The position numbers and the translations under genes are program-made. From the NCBI GenBank assembly GCA_030152585.1, contig JASLJC010000124.1:1-8702 (forward strand): a stretch of DNA of 8,702 bases, in the 5' to 3' direction. Source of the DNA: Savagea sp. GTDB lineage: Bacteria; Bacillota; Bacilli; Bacillales_A; Planococcaceae. Below, in pieces: positions 6,012-8,702 of this stretch (its first letter is position 1; the number at the start of each line of letters is the position of its first letter). Below the pieces are notes generated by a model. That model saw only the letters and a program-made list of their open reading frames with translations. It did not search any database and was not told the origin of the DNA.

Positions 6012-6046
6012 AGACTCGTCTATGTCTTTCGGTTTAACCTAGACCA

Positions 6047-7489
6047 CTACGTACCACAAAACGCGACATAAGGCTCGGATTGATCCGGTACCTCTGTCCA
6101 ATGAGACGATACATTTTCATCATACGGGCGTCGCAATACGTAAATCAGCTCCTTCAATCGGTCCACATCTCCACGAAGCGCATCCTCTATCGCTTCATCA
6201 ACATACGTATTTCGGGGAATGACTACGGGATTCACCCGCTTCATTAAACGATTTCCCTCCTCTTCACGCCCGCTGCGCCGTGCTTCCCAACGCAACTTCC
6301 ACGCTTGAAATGTCGGCGTTTCAAAAAAGGGTTCTCCAAATGTACCCTGTGTGAGCGCACGAAACGTATTCGTATAATCTTGCGCATGCGTTTCCATCAT
6401 TTGAAGCAATGCTTTGACGAGTGCTTCGTCTCCTTCTTCTTCCCCGACGAGTCCGCATTTTTCACGCATCATACGTAGCCACGACTTTTCAAAATAAGGA
6501 ATGAAACGACCGACTATCGACTGCGCCTGCTCGATTGCTTCTTCTTTCGTCTCCGCTAAAATCGGCACGAGCACTTCCGCAAGACGCGCTACATTCCACG
6601 CCGCAATGGCTGGCTGATTTCCAAAACGGTAACGTCCTTGTCGGTCAATTGAGCTATGCACACGGTCCATCGAATAAATATCCATAAAAGCAGCTGGCCC
6701 GTAATCAATCGTCTCACCACTAATTGCGGTATTGTCCGTATTCATCACCCCGTGAATAAACCCGACGCGTTGCCACTCCGTCACAAGTCGTACTTGTCGA
6801 CGAACGACTCGGTCGAGCCATACTGCATAACGATCAGGAGTATCGACTAAATCTTCATCCATGCGACGAATCGCAAAATCGGCTAATGCGCGAATATCGT
6901 CCGTCGTCCCGTAATGAAACGCGTACTCAAACGTACCGACACGTATGTGACTTTTCGCAACACGCATATTCACACCGCCTGGCAAATACGTCTCGCGCAC
7001 GACAGGTTCTCCTGTTGAAACAGTCGCCAGCACACTTGCTGTCGGTACACCGAGATGATCCATCGCCTCACTTAAAACATACTCGCGCATCATCGGATGA
7101 AGCGCCCCGCGCCCATCACCACCTCGAGAAAATGGCGTCCGCCCTGAACCTTTCCACTGTAACTCGACAGGACCATCCTCTGTCGCAACATCTCCTACAA
7201 CGATCGCCCGACCATCTCCGAGCATCGTCAAATGCCCAAACTGATGCCCCATATACGCTTGTGCATACGGCACCACTTCCGACGGAAACTGATTCCCCGC
7301 TAAAAACGAAACGCCTTCAGCTGAAGACAAATGCTCAGCCGACCAACCGAATCGTTTGATCAAACGTTCATTCAACAAGTTTATCTCCGGCTGACGGACT
7401 TTTGTCGGCAACACCTCTTCCCAAAACAACCGTGGCAACTCCTGATACGGCTGCGTCATCGCTACACCGAACAATTCTTCACCTTTCAT
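6047..7489 (-). CDS. selO: Protein adenylyltransferase SelO (YdiU/UPF0061 family)
   Basis: Pseudokinase-fold enzyme that transfers AMP from ATP to Ser, Thr or Tyr of target proteins; in characterised bacteria and mitochondria it is linked to redox homeostasis. The product has 480 residues, close to E. coli YdiU (478). Family motifs, numbered from the chosen start, are: LQWKGSGRTPFSRGGDGRGA (110-129, nucleotide loop with K113), E141 in REYVLSEAM, HGVMNTDN (246-253, metal and catalytic loop), and DYGP (262-265, equivalent of DFG). It ends in FCGT, keeping a cysteine near the site of the C-terminal Cys/Sec motif of the family. The start is ATG at 7489, 6 bases after AGGAGG. The upstream in-frame ATG at 7504 directly precedes that AGGAGG and has no site of its own. 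It is GC-richer than its surroundings and probably heads a unit with the lipoprotein gene. It is divergent from the Panacea gene. Confidence 0.96.
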   Translation of the reverse strand: MKGEELFGVAMTQPYQELPRLFWEEVLPTKVRQPEINLLNERLIKRFGWSAEHLSSAEGVSFLAGNQFPSEVVPYAQAYMGHQFGHLTMLGDGRAIVVGDVATEDGPVELQWKGSGRTPFSRGGDGRGALHPMMREYVLSEAMDHLGVPTASVLATVSTGEPVVRETYLPGGVNMRVAKSHIRVGTFEYAFHYGTTDDIRALADFAIRRMDEDLVDTPDRYAVWLDRVVRRQVRLVTEWQRVGFIHGVMNTDNTAISGETIDYGPAAFMDIYSMDRVHSSIDRQGRYRFGNQPAIAAWNVARLAEVLVPILAETKEEAIEQAQSIVGRFIPYFEKSWLRMMREKCGLVGEEEGDEALVKALLQMMETHAQDYTNTFRALTQGTFGEPFFETPTFQAWKLRWEARRSGREEEGNRLMKRVNPVVIPRNTYVDEAIEDALRGDVDRLKELIYVLRRPYDENVSSHWTEVPDQSEPYVAFCGT

Positions 7490-7522
7490 TTCATTCCTCC
7501 TCATTAAATAGTACTTCTATCT

Positions 7523-7528
7523 ATTATA
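7523..7528 (-). promoter_or_regulatory. -10 element of the probable selO promoter
   Basis: The minus strand reads TATAAT (7528-7523), a perfect -10, about 34 bases before the selO ATG. No clear -35 is visible at 16-18 bases' distance (ATTATC is nearest), so the assignment is moderate. Confidence 0.5.
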
Positions 7529-7550
7529 CATCTGAAAAGAATATGGATAA

Positions 7551-7579
7551 TTGGCATTTTTTTTAGTATATGATAAAAT
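7551..7579 (+). promoter_or_regulatory. Promoter of the Panacea/membrane-protein operon
   Basis: -35 TTGGCA (7551-7556), a 17-base spacer rich in T, then TGATAAAAT, which is an extended TGn followed by -10 TAAAAT (7574-7579). Transcription should start near 7586, leaving about a 30-base leader that carries AGGAGGTG before the ATG at 7616. It is back-to-back with the selO promoter. Confidence 0.75.
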
Positions 7580-7615
7580 TTATGTAACATTCGAAAAATA
7601 TCAGGAGGTGTTCTT

Positions 7616-8077
7616 ATGGAAAATATCGCTGCTAAATATTTTATCTATTTAAAACAACAAGATGAAGCAAATGGCCAGTCTTTTTCATTAAGTAACTTAA
7701 AACTACAAAAACTCCTTTACTTTTTGCAAATGTATCATTATGAACAACATGGACAATTATTCTTTAAAGACGATGTATTCGAAGCTTGGAGATACGGCCC
7801 TGTTATTCCAAAAGTTTATGATGAGTTTAAAAGTTTTGGCGCTAATGATATTTTTCTTATTCAGACACCTGACTTGGGTATTTTGTCTGAAAAACAACGT
7901 GAAAGTATTCGGAACATTTGGTACTTCTTAAGAAATAAAACAGCTTCACAACTTGTCACTGCTTCACACAAAGAAGGTGGACCTTGGCATATTGTTTACA
8001 ATGATGAAAAGACTCCATTAAAGAAAATTGACAATAAGTTGATTGAAGCCGAAGTTGATTCACTGGAAAGGAGTTAA
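7616..8077 (+). CDS. Panacea-domain (DUF4065) protein, probable antitoxin-type protein
   Basis: 153-residue cytosolic protein. The Panacea/DUF4065 signature is clear: NLKLQKLLYFLQMYHY (27-42), DVFEAWRYGPVIPKVYDEFK (53-72), and LVTASHKEGGPWH (113-125) with the invariant HKEGGPW-type turn. The domain fills almost the whole protein, so there is no extra N-terminal DNA-binding domain, unlike the longer antitoxin versions. In the family, Panacea proteins act as antitoxins of many unrelated toxins, or as proteolysis adaptors such as SocA, and occur in prophages and defence islands. A strong AGGAGGTG lies 6-9 bases before the ATG. The stop at 8077 is followed after 8 bases by a membrane-protein gene on the same strand. 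The gene is AT-rich compared with selO and pepT, pointing to horizontal acquisition. The domain call is firm; an antitoxin role is inferred from family and layout. Confidence 0.9.
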   Translation: MENIAAKYFIYLKQQDEANGQSFSLSNLKLQKLLYFLQMYHYEQHGQLFFKDDVFEAWRYGPVIPKVYDEFKSFGANDIFLIQTPDLGILSEKQRESIRNIWYFLRNKTASQLVTASHKEGGPWHIVYNDEKTPLKKIDNKLIEAEVDSLERS

Positions 8078-8085
8078 TTCAATAT

Positions 8086-8702
8086 ATGGATAACACGAAA
8101 AGAAAGTCTCCCTTTTTCACAAAGCGGAGATTTTTTAAGCATTTATTTATAGTGGCTGCTATAATCTTAACCTGTTTTTTAACTTTAATAACAAGTCATC
8201 ACAACACTCTAGTTCCTTTACAAAGCAGCATTCAAAGATTAAGTATTTTCTTATTAGGATCCTCTATTACTTTTGGATTGATTACTTATAATAGAAATAT
8301 AGCACTCTCTGCAAGTACAAGCTTAAAACCAAACTGTTTACCTATTCTCATCTTATTGTCTATTCTTTCAGCTTTTCTATTATTTATAAGTACATCTTCT
8401 TTGTCAGTCACTACATTATACTTTGTCAAAAGAAGATATATTCACTATGTCATTCAGTTTTTATTATTAGTTAGCACAATATTCTTCTTTTCCTTACTAT
8501 ATTCTTTTATTAGCTCTTTTAACATATTTTATTTAATTGAATCGAACAAAAAAGTACTAAAAAAGCATCTTAGAAAAGGTGCAATTAATTTAAAGCTTGT
8601 GCAAGAACAATTACCTATTCATAATCAACAAATTAAATTTATTTTAAATACATATGATGACAAACATATTCAACAATGTTTATTTTCTTGGATTCAATTG
8701 GT
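8086..8702 (+). CDS. Multi-pass membrane protein of unknown family, 3' end missing; partner of the Panacea protein
   Basis: An ATG at 8086 opens a frame with no stop to the window end (205 complete codons plus 2 bases). AAAGGAG ends 12 bases upstream, inside the last codons of the Panacea gene, so translation is probably coupled. The N-terminus is basic (MDNTKRKSPFFTKRRFFKH). Hydrophobic segments are near residues 19-37, 52-68, 84-105 and 119-150; after 152 the chain becomes hydrophilic and basic (SNKKVLKKHLRKGAINLK), probably cytosolic. I do not recognise the family. Four helices followed by a soluble domain loosely recall DUF2254-type proteins, but no diagnostic motif was found. GC is only about 22-27% in lines I counted. 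Its position after a Panacea gene makes it a candidate toxin or effector, although it is larger than the short membrane toxins usually paired with Panacea. The frame itself is secure; the function is not. Confidence 0.75.
   Translation, partial: MDNTKRKSPFFTKRRFFKHLFIVAAIILTCFLTLITSHHNTLVPLQSSIQRLSIFLLGSSITFGLITYNRNIALSASTSLKPNCLPILILLSILSAFLLFISTSSLSVTTLYFVKRRYIHYVIQFLLLVSTIFFFSLLYSFISSFNIFYLIESNKKVLKKHLRKGAINLKLVQEQLPIHNQQIKFILNTYDDKHIQQCLFSWIQL

Noticed and set aside
6886..7359. 157-codon open frame on the + strand opposite selO
   Set aside because: It lies wholly antisense to a well-conserved enzyme, is rich in His, Ser and Arg as GC-biased shadow frames are, and has no ribosome binding site or family resemblance.
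7490..7504. ATG at 7504 as selO start
   Set aside because: It sits immediately upstream of the AGGAGG that serves the ATG at 7489, and lacks a site of its own.
8086..8702. Assignment of the membrane protein to DUF2254
   Set aside because: Only the general helix layout is similar; no diagnostic motif is visible and the C-terminal half is missing.
1..8702. CRISPR array, insertion sequence, tRNA or rRNA gene
   Set aside because: No regularly spaced direct repeats, transposase motifs, terminal inverted repeats, cloverleaf or rRNA-like stretches were seen on either strand.

Overview
The window looks like chromosomal DNA from a low- to mid-GC Gram-positive bacterium of the order Bacillales. Supporting signs are strong AGGAGG-type ribosome binding sites, frequent TTG and GTG starts, an S-box (SAM) riboswitch, a DUF2187/YkvS-like protein, a CstR-type regulator and U-tract terminators after almost every gene. 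I cannot name the genus from the sequence alone.

Layout. (1) 1-1475, +: a betaine/carnitine/choline-type (BCCT) osmolyte transporter whose first codons lie outside the window. (2) 1488-1586: a hairpin-rich convergent junction. (3) 2906-1620, -: the O-acetylhomoserine sulfhydrylase MetY, controlled by a promoter and a complete transcription-terminating S-box riboswitch (3158-2944). (4) 3512-3249, -: a small CsoR-superfamily repressor whose only two cysteines fall at Cys31 and Cys60, with Asn56 in place of the copper-ligand histidine, so it is called a CstR-like persulfide sensor. A near-palindromic putative operator lies inside its own promoter. (5) 3715-3939, +: a DUF2187 protein. (6) 4088-5314, +: peptidase T. 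(7) 7489-5422, -: selO (protein AMPylase), a previously hidden short reading frame, and a lipoprotein of unknown function, probably one transcription unit ending at the shared terminator 5382-5420. (8) 7616-8702, +: a strong promoter drives a Panacea-domain (DUF4065) protein and, 8 bases after its stop, a multi-pass membrane protein that runs off the window end.

How the genes relate. MetY fixes sulfide into homocysteine and is shut off by S-adenosylmethionine through its riboswitch. The CstR-like regulator next to it senses reactive sulfur in its relatives, so 3600-1620 is a small sulfur-metabolism neighbourhood made of separate transcripts. SelO is a redox/stress-linked AMPylase in the family. 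PepT and the transporter are housekeeping functions.

The most unusual region is the right end. From about 7505 the base composition becomes clearly more AT-rich (about 22-40% GC in lines I counted by hand, against about 40-63% in sampled pepT and selO lines). The gene pair there has the architecture of a Panacea antitoxin-type module with a membrane-protein partner. I regard it as the best candidate for an undescribed system, but its second gene is incomplete here.
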